Notes: generated by a model from the sequence alone, not told the origin. A stretch of 64,000 nt of DNA from an uncultured Blautia sp. (GCA_934424575.1 CAKRXU010000013.1:4637-68636), one strand, 5' to 3'; counted from the stretch's first letter, positions 52,917-61,366 are shown. Numbers and translations: made by a program.

Positions 52917-53558
52917 TTAGATCTTGGAATAACCGAAGCCATTTACCAATGCATCCAGTTTCTGTTTCTGGGCACATAAAGGACAGGTGGAAGCAGGATA
53001 CGAACCATAATTTGGAAGATCCCTGTGATCAAAAATACTATAAACAGGCAGTCCGGCAATATTGGTAGCTGCACTGAAAATTGCAGCGATACCACGGATC
53101 GTGCCGCCGTAGTACAAGATACTCTCGATCGCACGGGACAGAGTTTCGCCTGTTGTGATAGAACCATCCAGGATCAGGATGTTCTTGTTCTTGATCATTG
53201 GCTGGATATTGTCACGGAAAATGATCTGACCAGAGTTATTGTATTCCGGAGCAGTGATATAAATAGTCTGGTGTGAGTTCATAGAATATACACCAGCTCT
53301 GGTAAGTGTCTCTGCCAGGTATGCACCGACAACCTCCAGTCCGCTCATACAGATGATCGTATCAACAGGAATACTTGTTTCATAGTTGGCAGCCAGTGCC
53401 TCTGCGACACGAAGTGCCTCTGAACTTCTGGAACGCATAGTGGTAAGGTCCAGATAATGGGTGATGTGAGACTGCGGTGTTGCAAAATGTCCAGGAATTA
53501 CCTTAAGCTGAATTTTCTTGTCGCCGCGTGCACTGATTTTGGTCATTCTTGATTCCAT
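52917..53558 (-). CDS. phosphoribosyltransferase-type (orotate PRTase-like) protein
   Basis: The 213-residue protein has a type I PRTase fold signature: ILILDGSITTGETLSRAI, in the position of the PRPP-binding loop (VDDxxTTG), with Gly where the second Asp is usual. Its N-terminal half contains ISARGDKKIQLKVIPGHFAT. A C-terminal CPLC motif may bind zinc. ATG 53558 is preceded by AAGGGAGGGA. It sits 22 bp downstream of the DUF6483 gene on the same strand. No pyrimidine genes are near, so orotate as substrate is uncertain. Confidence 0.72.
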   Translation of the reverse strand: MESRMTKISARGDKKIQLKVIPGHFATPQSHITHYLDLTTMRSRSSEALRVAEALAANYETSIPVDTIICMSGLEVVGAYLAETLTRAGVYSMNSHQTIYITAPEYNNSGQIIFRDNIQPMIKNKNILILDGSITTGETLSRAIESILYYGGTIRGIAAIFSAATNIAGLPVYSIFDHRDLPNYGSYPASTCPLCAQKQKLDALVNGFGYSKI

Positions 53559-53580
53559 AAAAATCCCTCCCTTATAAGCA

Positions 53581-53967
53581 TTATAAGATTTCTGTGCGGA
53601 ATGCTTCCGCAATTCCACTGAGCTGATAACGGTCAGCAAGATCCTGAATTCCGGTCATGATCTCTTCACGGCTGAAATTGTGGGCTTCCAGGAAGTCATC
53701 GTCCTTTCCATTAAGATTATAATAAAAAAGAAGACCGATCTCCAGATTCTGGCGGTCACCATCACAGGTCATTTCGTATAACTGGTTCTCTGCCTCGTCA
53801 ATCTTACCCTCGTTGGTCAGAGCGATCAGATTCTCAAGAGTCGTTCTGGCAGTACTGTCCTCAATTACTTCCGGGGTAAGCTCAGATGCACTTACCTGAA
53901 ACAGCATCTTCATAACAGCATGAACCATTTCACGGATCTGGCGCAGTATAAAATCATCCTGAAGCAT
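53581..53967 (-). CDS. DUF6483-like small helical protein
   Basis: The 128-residue product begins MLQDDFILRQIREMVHAVMK, which resembles DUF6483 proteins of Firmicutes. It is predicted to be all-helical, with repeated Leu-rich helices and no signal peptide. GAAGGGAGAATCCAA precedes ATG 53967, and a longer start at 54012 lacks a site. It is the first gene of an operon with the phosphoribosyltransferase. Function is unknown, and the family assignment is by memory of the N-terminal motif. Confidence 0.65.
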   Translation of the reverse strand: MLQDDFILRQIREMVHAVMKMLFQVSASELTPEVIEDSTARTTLENLIALTNEGKIDEAENQLYEMTCDGDRQNLEIGLLFYYNLNGKDDDFLEAHNFSREEIMTGIQDLADRYQLSGIAEAFRTEIL

Positions 53968-54089
53968 TTGGATTCTCCCTTCTGAATCAAAATTTATTGC
54001 AACCATTATCACGTGAACAGTTACAATTTTTTATAAAATATCTATTCTTAGATTACCACAAACGACACCATTCTACCAGTGAAAATTTA

Positions 54090-54105
54090 TTCACAATATT
54101 GTGAA
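54090..54105. promoter_or_regulatory. 16-bp perfect palindrome, candidate operator
   Basis: TTCACAATATTGTGAA is fully self-complementary. It lies upstream of the leftward DUF6483 operon and beside repeat copy 2. The binding protein is unknown. Confidence 0.4.
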
Positions 54106-54118
54106 TTGAACGACAAAT

Positions 54119-54261
54119 GTAACTGTTCACAGGTAGTATCCCGCGAGGTGTTTTGCCATGAATAATGGCAAAATCCCGAGACATACGGGGCAAAATGCCA
54201 TCACCGAAGGTGATTTGGAATGCATTTTGACCAAGTTGCTGTGAACGGAGTGAACAGTAAC
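54119..54261. repeat. structured intergenic repeat, copy 2
   Basis: This 143-bp partner of 1737-1880 is in the same orientation. End arms GTAACTGTTCAC (54119-54130) and GTGAACAGTAAC (54250-54261) pair at 11 of 12 positions. Internal hairpins are TTTTGCCAT / ATGGCAAAA, CAAAATGC / GCATTTTG and ATCACC-GAA-GGTGAT. The structure is better paired than in copy 1. It is non-coding. Confidence 0.82.
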
Positions 54262-54419
54262 CGACAAATTAAAAATGCTGTTTCCATGGGTCTGATGTAT
54301 TTTTTGGCAGTTATTACAGAATACTATATTATATACATGTTACAATTATTAAAAAAATATTTCGTAATAATTAAGAAAATGTGATATAATCAGATAAAAA
54401 ATAATTGCAGGATGGAAAC

Positions 54420-55514
54420 ATGAGAAAAGGAATTCATTTGACAATAGGCATTTTATCAGGGATTCTGTTTACACAGAATATCTGGGCACAGACATTGAAA
54501 GAACCGGTGATCGAATCACAGGCTGCAGTTGTAATGGATATGGACAGTGGAGATATTTTGTATGAAAAGAATGGAAAAGAAAAATTATATCCCGCAAGTA
54601 TTGTAAAACTTCTGACAGCATTGGTGACAGCGGAAGAAGGAAAGCTGGATGATATCGTTATTTTTTCGTACGATGCTGTCTATGGAGTGGAAGAAGGGAG
54701 TGGAAATGCACTTCAGTTAGAAACGGGCGATAAACTGACAGTAGAAGACTGCATGTATGCAATGCTGTTGAAATCTTCCAATCAGGCGGCTAATGCGCTT
54801 GCGGAATATGTTGCCGGAAGTAATGAGAAATTTGCAGAGCATATGAATGAAAAGGCACAGGAACTGGGATGCACAGACAGTAATTTTGTGAACCCTTCCG
54901 GACTAAATGCAGAAGAGCAGAAGGTTACAGCGGAAGATATGGCCAAGATCGCAGCAGCAGCTTTTTCTAATGACACTGTAAGGGAAATTGCATCGGCAAA
55001 GACATACCAGCTTCCGGTAACTTTGAATAATCCGAACGGCTGTATCGTTGAAATGGAGCATCAGCTTTTGAATGGGACAGACTATTCTTATAAGTATGCC
55101 TATGCAGGAAAAACCGGTTACACAGATGCAGCAGGAAATACCTTAGTAACAGCAGCCAGGAAAGACGACAAAAATCTGATCGCAGTAGTATTAAAAAGTG
55201 AGATGACACATTATACAGATACGATCAAGCTTTTTAATTATGGATTTGCATATCTGGAACAGCAGACACAGGAGATAGAGGCAGAGGAAGAATCTGTCGA
55301 CACGGAAAAAGTGCAGACAGTTCCGGAAGAGCAGAAGAAAACGACATCAGATCATACAGTTATAAATGTAGTGAAAGGGATATTTTTCCTGATAATACTC
55401 TATGGCGCAAGTCTGATATTCAGACGTAAAAAAAGCAGACTTCAAAAAAAGAGAAAAAATATCAAGAAAGCTGGAGATGGCAGTAAAAAAAGCAAAAAGA
55501 AAAGCAGAAAATAA
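54420..55514 (+). CDS. D-alanyl-D-alanine carboxypeptidase, membrane-anchored (S11 family)
   Basis: This 364-residue exported peptidoglycan carboxypeptidase has a signal peptide ending near residue 23 (NIWAQ). Its S11 motifs are Ser60-x-x-Lys63 (ASIVKLL), Ser119-Ser-Asn121 and Lys231-Thr-Gly (GKTGYTDAAGN). After an acidic linker a C-terminal helix (about 316-338) and a very basic Lys/Arg tail anchor it in the membrane. ATG 54420 is preferred to TTG 54405 because AGGATGG lies between them. It is the second such enzyme in the window. The first (14056) has no such anchor. Confidence 0.92.
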   Translation: MRKGIHLTIGILSGILFTQNIWAQTLKEPVIESQAAVVMDMDSGDILYEKNGKEKLYPASIVKLLTALVTAEEGKLDDIVIFSYDAVYGVEEGSGNALQLETGDKLTVEDCMYAMLLKSSNQAANALAEYVAGSNEKFAEHMNEKAQELGCTDSNFVNPSGLNAEEQKVTAEDMAKIAAAAFSNDTVREIASAKTYQLPVTLNNPNGCIVEMEHQLLNGTDYSYKYAYAGKTGYTDAAGNTLVTAARKDDKNLIAVVLKSEMTHYTDTIKLFNYGFAYLEQQTQEIEAEEESVDTEKVQTVPEEQKKTTSDHTVINVVKGIFFLIILYGASLIFRRKKSRLQKKRKNIKKAGDGSKKSKKKSRK

Positions 55515-55535
55515 TAAGAAGATTCCTTAAATTTC

Positions 55536-55564
55536 TTTACGGGCAAAATTGAGAATGGTATAAT
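55536..55564 (+). promoter_or_regulatory. promoter for the GGDEF/HD-GYP gene
   Basis: TTTACG (55536-55541) and extended TGGTATAAT (-10 at 55559-55564) are separated by 17 bp. Confidence 0.65.
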
Positions 55565-55610
55565 ATAACCTTATAGGAGACGCAAAGAAGTATGCAAAAG
55601 GAAGGATGCC

Positions 55611-57734
55611 ATGGAAGCACAAAACGAAAATGATATGACCAGGCATGAATGGGAAGTCATGCTCAAAGAACTGAAGAAAGTATTTTCAATTGTACGCCTT
55701 CTTAATGAGGAGGAACTGCGGACCGGAAGGCTTCAGGGAAGTACAGATATGGCAGAGGGATGTGAATGCTATGCACTCTGGAATAAGAATTCCCGTTGTG
55801 ATAACTGCATTTCCAGGGCGGCCTTTGCAGAAAAAGGTAAGAGAACAAAACTTGAATTTATAGATGATGGTATTTTTCAGGTAGTGTCCAAATATATCAA
55901 GATCGATGGCGTTCCATACGTGGCAGAATTGGTAAACAAACTGGACGGAGATGCGCTGGTAAGCAAGAAAGAGCGCGATGAGATGCTCAAGAAACTGATT
56001 CGGTACGACAGAGAACTGTATATGGATGCATTGACAGGTGCATATAACAGGCGTTACTATGAGGATCAGCTCAAATCTGTTGATATGGTTGCCGGGGTTG
56101 CAATGATCGACCTGGATGACTTTAAGTTTTATAATGATACTTATGGACATAATGCAGGAGATCTTGTCCTGGAGACGGTTGTCAAGATCATACGAAACAA
56201 TATCCGTAAGACAGATATGCTGGTTCGATTTGGCGGTGATGAATTTCTTCTGGTAATGCCGGATATTCTGGAATCCTCTTTCCGCAAGAAACTGAAACAG
56301 ATACAGGAAGCGATACATATCGCAGAAGTACCCGGGTATTTACAGCTTCGTATGTCTGTCAGCATAGGCGGGGTATTGTCTACACGCGGGACAATAGAGT
56401 CAGCAATACGCAGGGCAGATCAGTATATGTATCAGGCAAAGACAACCAAGAACATGGTAGTGACCGAGGGAGGCCTGCTGCACGAAACACCGGCACTGAC
56501 AAATACATCATCTATTCATAAATATAAGATTCTGATCGTCGATGATTCAGAGATGAACAAAGAGATCCTGTCAGCAATTCTGGGAGATGAATTTGAGATC
56601 CTGGAGGCAGAGAATGGTGAGGAATGTATTTCTGTCATCAGGAAATATGGAACCAGTATCTCACTGGTGCTTCTCGATATTGTGATGCCTGTCATGGATG
56701 GATTTGAGGTTCTGGAGTTTCTGAATAAATATCAGTGGATCGATGATATTCCGGTAATCATGATCTCCAGTGAGGATTCTGCGACCAGTGTCAAGAAAGC
56801 CTACGAGATGGGTGTATCTGATTACATCAACAGACCGTTTGATGCAGAAGTTGTTCATCGGAGAGTATTTAATACGATCAAACTTTATGCGAAGCAGCGC
56901 AAGCTGATCGCCCTGATCACCAATCAGGTATATGAGAAAGAGAAGAATAACCGTATCCTGATCGAGATTTTAAGCCAGATCGTAGAATTCCGAAATGGAG
57001 AAAGTGGACGACATGTCCTGAATGTAAATATCCTGACAGGAATCCTTCTGGAACAGCTGGTTCAGGTTACGGATAAGTACAATGTTTCATGGTCAGACAG
57101 ACTGATGATCACGACAGCAGCTTCTCTTCACGATATCGGAAAAATCGGCATTGATGGCAAGATACTGAACAAGGCAGGTAAGCTGACACCAGAGGAGACA
57201 GAGATCGTCAAGGAACATACAGTGATTGGTGCATCCATGCTGGAAAACATGGAAATCTTCAAGGACGAAGAATTTGTCAAGATTGCTTATCAGATATGCA
57301 GATGGCATCATGAGAGATATGACGGTAAAGGCTATCCAGACGGACTGAAGGGAGATGATATTCCTCTTTCCGCACAGGTCGTTGCACTGGCAGATGTTTA
57401 TGATGCGCTTGTCAGCAGGCGGGTTTATAAAAAGAAGTATACGCACAGAGAAGCAATGCGAATGATTCTTAACGGCGAATGTGGAGCCTTCAATCCGGTT
57501 CTTCTGAAGTGTCTTGTAGAAGCGCAGGAGAAGGTAAGAGACAGCGTCGTAGTAAGTGAAGATTACAATGCTTCTTATAAACGCAATATAATGAAAGAAT
57601 TAGAAGAATATGAAAGTACCAAAGAACACCTGATGGAATCTATCACGCAGGATATCCAGAAAGAATGTTCAGAAATTGAAAATGATACAGACCTTGATTT
57701 TATTGGGGGGGGGGCAAAACGGAAATATGATTGA
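55611..57734 (+). CDS. GGDEF - response receiver - HD-GYP hybrid protein (c-di-GMP synthesis and breakdown)
   Basis: The 707-residue cytoplasmic protein can in principle both make and degrade c-di-GMP. In order it has a PAS-like N-terminus with a Cys cluster (CECYALWNKNSRCDNC, about 50-65), a GGDEF domain with intact GGDEF at 208-212, a CheY-like receiver (VDDSEMNKE, phospho-acceptor Asp356) and an HD-GYP domain with HD 507-508 and GYP 574-576. The coding end contains a run of ten G (57705-57714). Loss of one G would replace the last residues with a 27-residue extension. The Hpt gene downstream is the likely phosphorelay partner. No histidine kinase is adjacent. Confidence 0.92.
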   Translation: MEAQNENDMTRHEWEVMLKELKKVFSIVRLLNEEELRTGRLQGSTDMAEGCECYALWNKNSRCDNCISRAAFAEKGKRTKLEFIDDGIFQVVSKYIKIDGVPYVAELVNKLDGDALVSKKERDEMLKKLIRYDRELYMDALTGAYNRRYYEDQLKSVDMVAGVAMIDLDDFKFYNDTYGHNAGDLVLETVVKIIRNNIRKTDMLVRFGGDEFLLVMPDILESSFRKKLKQIQEAIHIAEVPGYLQLRMSVSIGGVLSTRGTIESAIRRADQYMYQAKTTKNMVVTEGGLLHETPALTNTSSIHKYKILIVDDSEMNKEILSAILGDEFEILEAENGEECISVIRKYGTSISLVLLDIVMPVMDGFEVLEFLNKYQWIDDIPVIMISSEDSATSVKKAYEMGVSDYINRPFDAEVVHRRVFNTIKLYAKQRKLIALITNQVYEKEKNNRILIEILSQIVEFRNGESGRHVLNVNILTGILLEQLVQVTDKYNVSWSDRLMITTAASLHDIGKIGIDGKILNKAGKLTPEETEIVKEHTVIGASMLENMEIFKDEEFVKIAYQICRWHHERYDGKGYPDGLKGDDIPLSAQVVALADVYDALVSRRVYKKKYTHREAMRMILNGECGAFNPVLLKCLVEAQEKVRDSVVVSEDYNASYKRNIMKELEEYESTKEHLMESITQDIQKECSEIENDTDLDFIGGGAKRKYD
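57705..57714 (+). repeat. G10 homopolymer tract in the 3' end of the c-di-GMP gene
   Basis: Ten consecutive G encode Gly-Gly-Gly plus one base just before the stop. Nine G would read on to a stop at 57796-57798. Eleven G would end within a few codons. Long G-runs are slippage-prone. A sequencing or assembly error is an alternative. Confidence 0.85.
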
Positions 57735-57842
57735 CAAATACGTAAACTCTTACCTCAGAAAATGTCTGACTGATAAAGATCACAGGGGTATTAATTAATC
57801 ATAATGCATTTTACCAATAAGAGTTAAAGGAGAATATATAGA

Positions 57843-58193
57843 ATGACAGTTAGAGAAAGTTATGAAAAAATGGGCGCAAATTATGACGGAGTTTTATCCA
57901 GACTTGGAAATGAAATGCTGATCAAGAAATTTGCAGTAAAATTCCTCAAAGACCCAAGTTTCCAGGATCTTACAGATGCAATCGAGCAGGGAGATGCAGA
58001 ACGCGCATTCCGTGCTGCACATACACTGAAGGGTATCTGCCTGAACCTTGGCTTTGACAATCTTTACAAACCAAGTGAAGCGCTGACAGAGAAACTTCGC
58101 GGAAGAGAACTGAATGGATATGAGGCATTATACGCAGAAGTAAAAAATCAGTACAACAAAACAGTAGAAGCGATCAATGAGATTGCTGAGTAA
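57843..58193 (+). CDS. Hpt domain phosphotransfer protein
   Basis: The 116-residue all-helical protein has the Hpt signature AAHTLKGICLNLGF with phospho-accepting His60. It has no kinase or receiver domain, so it would pass phosphate between a separate kinase and a receiver. AAAGGAGAATATATAGA precedes the ATG. It begins 108 bp after the GGDEF-REC-HD-GYP gene and ends at a terminator, so the receiver in that protein is its most likely partner. Confidence 0.88.
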   Translation: MTVRESYEKMGANYDGVLSRLGNEMLIKKFAVKFLKDPSFQDLTDAIEQGDAERAFRAAHTLKGICLNLGFDNLYKPSEALTEKLRGRELNGYEALYAEVKNQYNKTVEAINEIAE

Positions 58194-58197
58194 ATAC

Positions 58198-58249
58198 AAA
58201 AATCGGTATCGACCGGGTACAGAATGTTCGATCGGTACCGATTTTTTTG
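58198..58249. terminator. bidirectional terminator between the Hpt and dehydrogenase genes
   Basis: AAATCGGTATCGA pairs with TCGGTACCGATTT. Seven Ts follow on one side and an A-run lies on the other. Convergent stops flank it. Confidence 0.85.
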
Positions 58250-58257
58250 TAATAATT

Positions 58258-59346
58258 TTACTGCATCTGTTTCATGGCCTCATGTAGAAGCGCAAGGCTC
58301 TCGGGAGATGGATCTACATAAGGTGAGTCGATCAGATAATCTTCCAGAGTTTTCAGATTCTTTTCTGTACATGGAACACCAAGTTCTTCGAGTGTAAGCG
58401 GCATATCCATTCCGCGCATGAATTCTTTGAGTTGTTCTTTCTGCTCACTGAGTTTGTTGTAATATAACTGTGTGAACAGAGCGACGGCTACGATTTCACC
58501 GTGGAGCGCATCTTTGGCTTCCTGTGTAAAGAAGGTACGGACACCGTCATACATCATGTGTCCAAGTGCGGACTGGCTGAAACTTTTGGTGATATTGGCG
58601 ATCACGCCGGTAACTGCAATGTTGATGAAAGTGACATCTTCCAGTGCTTTTGTTACTTTGTGATGGCGGTTGTCTTCAACAGCAGCAGGACCGTATTTTT
58701 TAAGAACATCATAAGTATATTCTGCCATTTTGTAGGCAGTAAAAAGATCGAATTTGTTGTCATCAAGTGTCATGACAGGCTTGCCGTTTTGGATCTCGAT
58801 CTTTTTGGCCATGGCATCGAGGATTCCGGCAGCAGTGTAGCGAATCGGACATTTGGCGATGACATCCATATCCACCAGAACGGCATCAATTTCATGTTCG
58901 AATCTCCAGCAGGTTTTCTTGGCACCTTCCGGAGTGTACATGACACTCATGCTTGTAAAGGCTGCGCAGGTGGCGATGGAGGTAGGAATATTGACAGTTC
59001 CCAGACCGGCTGTCTCCGCGACTGCTTTGGAAAAGTCCATGATCTTGCCGCCGCCGATGCCGACAACTTCATCACAGTCGGCAGAGAGGCATCTGTCCGC
59101 ATATTCTTTTGCTGCCTCAAAACTGCATACGCCTGTGTATATATCTACAACATAATCTACACCAGCAGCGTCTAAACTCGGGAGCAGCTTTTCTTTTACA
59201 GCATCAAAAGCTCTCGGTCCCGCAACAAGAAATGCTTTTTTGCTGAATCTTGCAATCTCCTTTCCACATTCTTCCAGAAGTCCTTTTTCCTGGCGGTAAC
59301 GTCCTGCTCCGAATTTAATAGCACTGTCCAATATGATCTTTTCCAT
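58258..59346 (-). CDS. iron-containing alcohol dehydrogenase family (glycerol dehydrogenase-like)
   Basis: The 362-residue protein has the group III dehydrogenase layout: an N-terminal Rossmann-like domain with GIGGGKIMDFSKAVA (about 95-110) and PTSIATCAAFT, then a metal-binding helical domain. Its ligands appear to be Asp in GILDAMAK and His in LGHMMYD and LHGEIVAV. These features fit glycerol dehydrogenase (GldA) or a related sn-glycerol-1-phosphate-type enzyme. AAAGGATGACTTATC precedes the start. The GntR gene upstream on the same strand may regulate it. The substrate is not certain. Confidence 0.82.
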   Translation of the reverse strand: MEKIILDSAIKFGAGRYRQEKGLLEECGKEIARFSKKAFLVAGPRAFDAVKEKLLPSLDAAGVDYVVDIYTGVCSFEAAKEYADRCLSADCDEVVGIGGGKIMDFSKAVAETAGLGTVNIPTSIATCAAFTSMSVMYTPEGAKKTCWRFEHEIDAVLVDMDVIAKCPIRYTAAGILDAMAKKIEIQNGKPVMTLDDNKFDLFTAYKMAEYTYDVLKKYGPAAVEDNRHHKVTKALEDVTFINIAVTGVIANITKSFSQSALGHMMYDGVRTFFTQEAKDALHGEIVAVALFTQLYYNKLSEQKEQLKEFMRGMDMPLTLEELGVPCTEKNLKTLEDYLIDSPYVDPSPESLALLHEAMKQMQ

Positions 59347-59469
59347 GATAAGTCATCCTTTCTCTATATAAAAAAATAAGTGTTTTCTTTGGATGACAAC
59401 ATCATAGCAAGCGCAAAATCACGCCGCAATAAGACCTGTGTTTTTAGAATCAATTACACCCTGAATAAC

Positions 59470-59500
59470 AAAAAAACAGACAAATTTGTCTGCTTTTTTT
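59470..59500. terminator. terminator after the GntR regulator
   Basis: CAGACAAA / TTTGTCTG (59477-59492) is a perfect stem with A- and T-runs on either side. It follows the minus-strand GntR stop at 59520. Confidence 0.8.
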
Positions 59501-59519
59501 GGAGTGTATAGAAGTAAAT

Positions 59520-60209
59520 TTATTTATCTTTCAAAATTCTCTTCCTGATACTTAGAAGATGATATTCCATCGCATTTCGTGCATCAATTCCTCTGTGTTC
59601 TGAAATGGCAAATGCGATCTCACGATGTTCCGGGACGGTTTCTTTGGGGCGGCGTGTGCCGGAGACGCTGTCGTATAATGCCTGCATCTGATGGATGTAT
59701 GGAATCAGGTTGTGAACAGCTGTATTGCCGCTGCAGTTAGCTACTGCCTGGTGGAATTCCATGTCCTTTTTTATGTAGTTTTTGCCGGATCTTACGATGG
59801 CATCAAGTTCGTCACATAATGTGAAAAGAAGTTCGTGATCTCTGCGGGTAGCATTCTGGGCTGCCAGGGCTGCCGCATTTGGTTCGATCATGATACGAAG
59901 TTCCAACAGATCTCTTGCCAGTTTCTGCTTATCATAGATCAACGAGAAGCCAAGTGGATCATCAGAGACACCAAGCTTGTGGGAAACAAAAGTTCCGGCG
60001 CCTCTCTGAATATCCAGGATATCTCTGTCTGCCAGAAGCCTTTCGGCCAGACGGATGGTAGAGCGGCTGACTTCGAAACGCTGAGCCATCTGGATTTCAT
60101 TTGGAAGTTTGGCACCAGCTTTGTAGTTTTCCATATGGAGCATGGCGACGATTGCGTCCGCGGTACGCTCCGGGAGAGATTTTTGATTTACGGTATTTAT
60201 TTCTTTCAT
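59520..60209 (-). CDS. GntR family regulator, FadR/FCD subfamily
   Basis: The 229-residue protein has a winged helix-turn-helix (about 10-77: LPNEIQMAQRFEVSRSTIRLAERLL) and an FCD ligand domain with KKDMEFHQAVANCSGN and a later His, a metal-ligand pattern. AAAGGAAGTTCAAT precedes the start. It lies between the dehydrogenase and azlCD on the same strand, 28 bp after azlD. A link to either is possible. A terminator separates it from the dehydrogenase. Confidence 0.88.
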   Translation of the reverse strand: MKEINTVNQKSLPERTADAIVAMLHMENYKAGAKLPNEIQMAQRFEVSRSTIRLAERLLADRDILDIQRGAGTFVSHKLGVSDDPLGFSLIYDKQKLARDLLELRIMIEPNAAALAAQNATRRDHELLFTLCDELDAIVRSGKNYIKKDMEFHQAVANCSGNTAVHNLIPYIHQMQALYDSVSGTRRPKETVPEHREIAFAISEHRGIDARNAMEYHLLSIRKRILKDK

Positions 60210-60237
60210 ATTGAACTTCCTTTCAGTTGAAGTTCTC

Positions 60238-60570
60238 CTAGCGAAAAACAGTCTGGACCAGTACCATATACAGGACAGTGCCGCCGCCGATACTCAGAAG
60301 AGTGCTTTTTTTCCATTTGTGGAGCAGTACGATGAAAACAATTGCAATTGCTTCAGGAAGTCCATGTGTACTGCTTGCAGAGACATCTTTTAGACAATAG
60401 ATAACGAGAAGCCCGATTGCTGCATATGGGAGTACCGTTCCAAGGTACTTGACGAATTCCGGTGGATTTTTGCCCTCCGGAAAAATAATGAATGGGATAA
60501 AACGTGTTGCCATTGTTCCAAGGACAACTGCCGCAATGGTGATGATCGCCTGTGTTGTTGTCATTGTCAT
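60238..60570 (-). CDS. azlD: branched-chain amino acid exporter small subunit AzlD
   Basis: This 110-residue integral membrane protein with about four helices contains MATRFIPFIIFP and LPYAAIGLLVIYCLKDV, typical of AzlD. It works with AzlC to export branched-chain amino acids or their analogues. Its start overlaps the azlC stop by 4 bp, so translation is coupled. The GntR gene follows closely. Confidence 0.9.
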   Translation of the reverse strand: MTMTTTQAIITIAAVVLGTMATRFIPFIIFPEGKNPPEFVKYLGTVLPYAAIGLLVIYCLKDVSASSTHGLPEAIAIVFIVLLHKWKKSTLLSIGGGTVLYMVLVQTVFR

Positions 60571-61265
60571 TTCGCAGCCACCTCCGGTTTCTTTGAGAGT
60601 TTACGTTCTGCTGTAAAGCACACGATGATGAAGATCATGGACGGAACGATGAAATTGCTGCTTCCGAAGATCAGAAGGCAGACAGCGGAGCAGATCAGCC
60701 CTACCAGAGCAGGACGATGATCTTTGGCTTCTTCCCACTGGTTCAGGAACATTACAACAAACAGGGCGGTCATGACAAAATCAATTCCTGTTGTATCGAA
60801 GTGGACCACATATCCGAGAAGTGCTCCCGCTGTAGCAGCAGATACCCAGTAGATCTGATTTAACAGATTGACAAAGAACATGAACCATCCCCTGTCTACA
60901 TCATCCGGCGGTGTTACTGTACAGTTGACGGTGAAAGATTCATCACACATGCCGAAGATCAGGTAGAACTTTTTCCAGCCGGTATTTTTGTACTTATCCA
61001 GCATGGAAAGTCCGTAAAATAAATGTCTGGCATTGACCATCAGTGCCAGAAAGAAAGCTGCGATCGGACTGAATGCCGACAGCAGAAGATTGGCTGTCAC
61101 GAATTCCATGGAGCCCGCAAAGATAAACATACTCATAAAGAATGGATACCATACGGAAAATCCCTTGCTCTGCATCATAAATCCGTAGGACATTCCCAGA
61201 AAAAGGAAACCTATACCGATAGGGATCGTGTATGGAAACGCGGCTTTAAATGCTTTTTTCTTCAT
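60567..61265 (-). CDS. azlC: branched-chain amino acid exporter large subunit AzlC
   Basis: This 232-residue membrane protein has about six to seven helices. The AzlC motifs are PIGIGFLFLGMSYGFMMQ near residue 16 and NARHLFYGLSMLDKY near residue 83. AAGGAGTTTTTTAACC precedes ATG 61265. It is the first gene of the azlCD operon and divergent from the PadR operon, sharing a 101-bp AT-rich control region. Confidence 0.92.
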   Translation of the reverse strand: MKKKAFKAAFPYTIPIGIGFLFLGMSYGFMMQSKGFSVWYPFFMSMFIFAGSMEFVTANLLLSAFSPIAAFFLALMVNARHLFYGLSMLDKYKNTGWKKFYLIFGMCDESFTVNCTVTPPDDVDRGWFMFFVNLLNQIYWVSAATAGALLGYVVHFDTTGIDFVMTALFVVMFLNQWEEAKDHRPALVGLICSAVCLLIFGSSNFIVPSMIFIIVCFTAERKLSKKPEVAAK

Positions 61266-61280
61266 TGGTTAAAAAACTCC

Positions 61281-61309
61281 TTGACTTTTAGCATGAATAT
61301 GTATATATT
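61281..61309 (+). promoter_or_regulatory. promoter of the PadR operon
   Basis: TTGACT (61281-61286) and TATATT (61304-61309) are 17 bp apart. Confidence 0.65.
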
Positions 61310-61310
61310 T

Positions 61311-61333
61311 TATATATAAAATTTTTATATATA
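61311..61333. promoter_or_regulatory. AT-rich imperfect palindrome, candidate PadR operator
   Basis: TATATATAAAA-T-TTTTATATATA-like symmetry overlies the expected +1 of the PadR operon. It fits an autoregulatory site, but AT-rich symmetry can arise by chance. Confidence 0.45.
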
Positions 61334-61366
61334 ATTATTTTACATATTATTTATGGAGGTGATCGG

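Larger units (their letters stand above)
54013..54419. other. divergent intergenic region with palindrome, repeat copy 2 and an extended -10
   Basis: This 407-bp region lies between divergent genes. It holds a 16-bp perfect palindrome (54090-54105), the structured repeat (54119-54261) and a rightward extended -10, TGATATAAT (54382-54390), for the carboxypeptidase. No protein-coding frame of note was seen. Confidence 0.6.
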
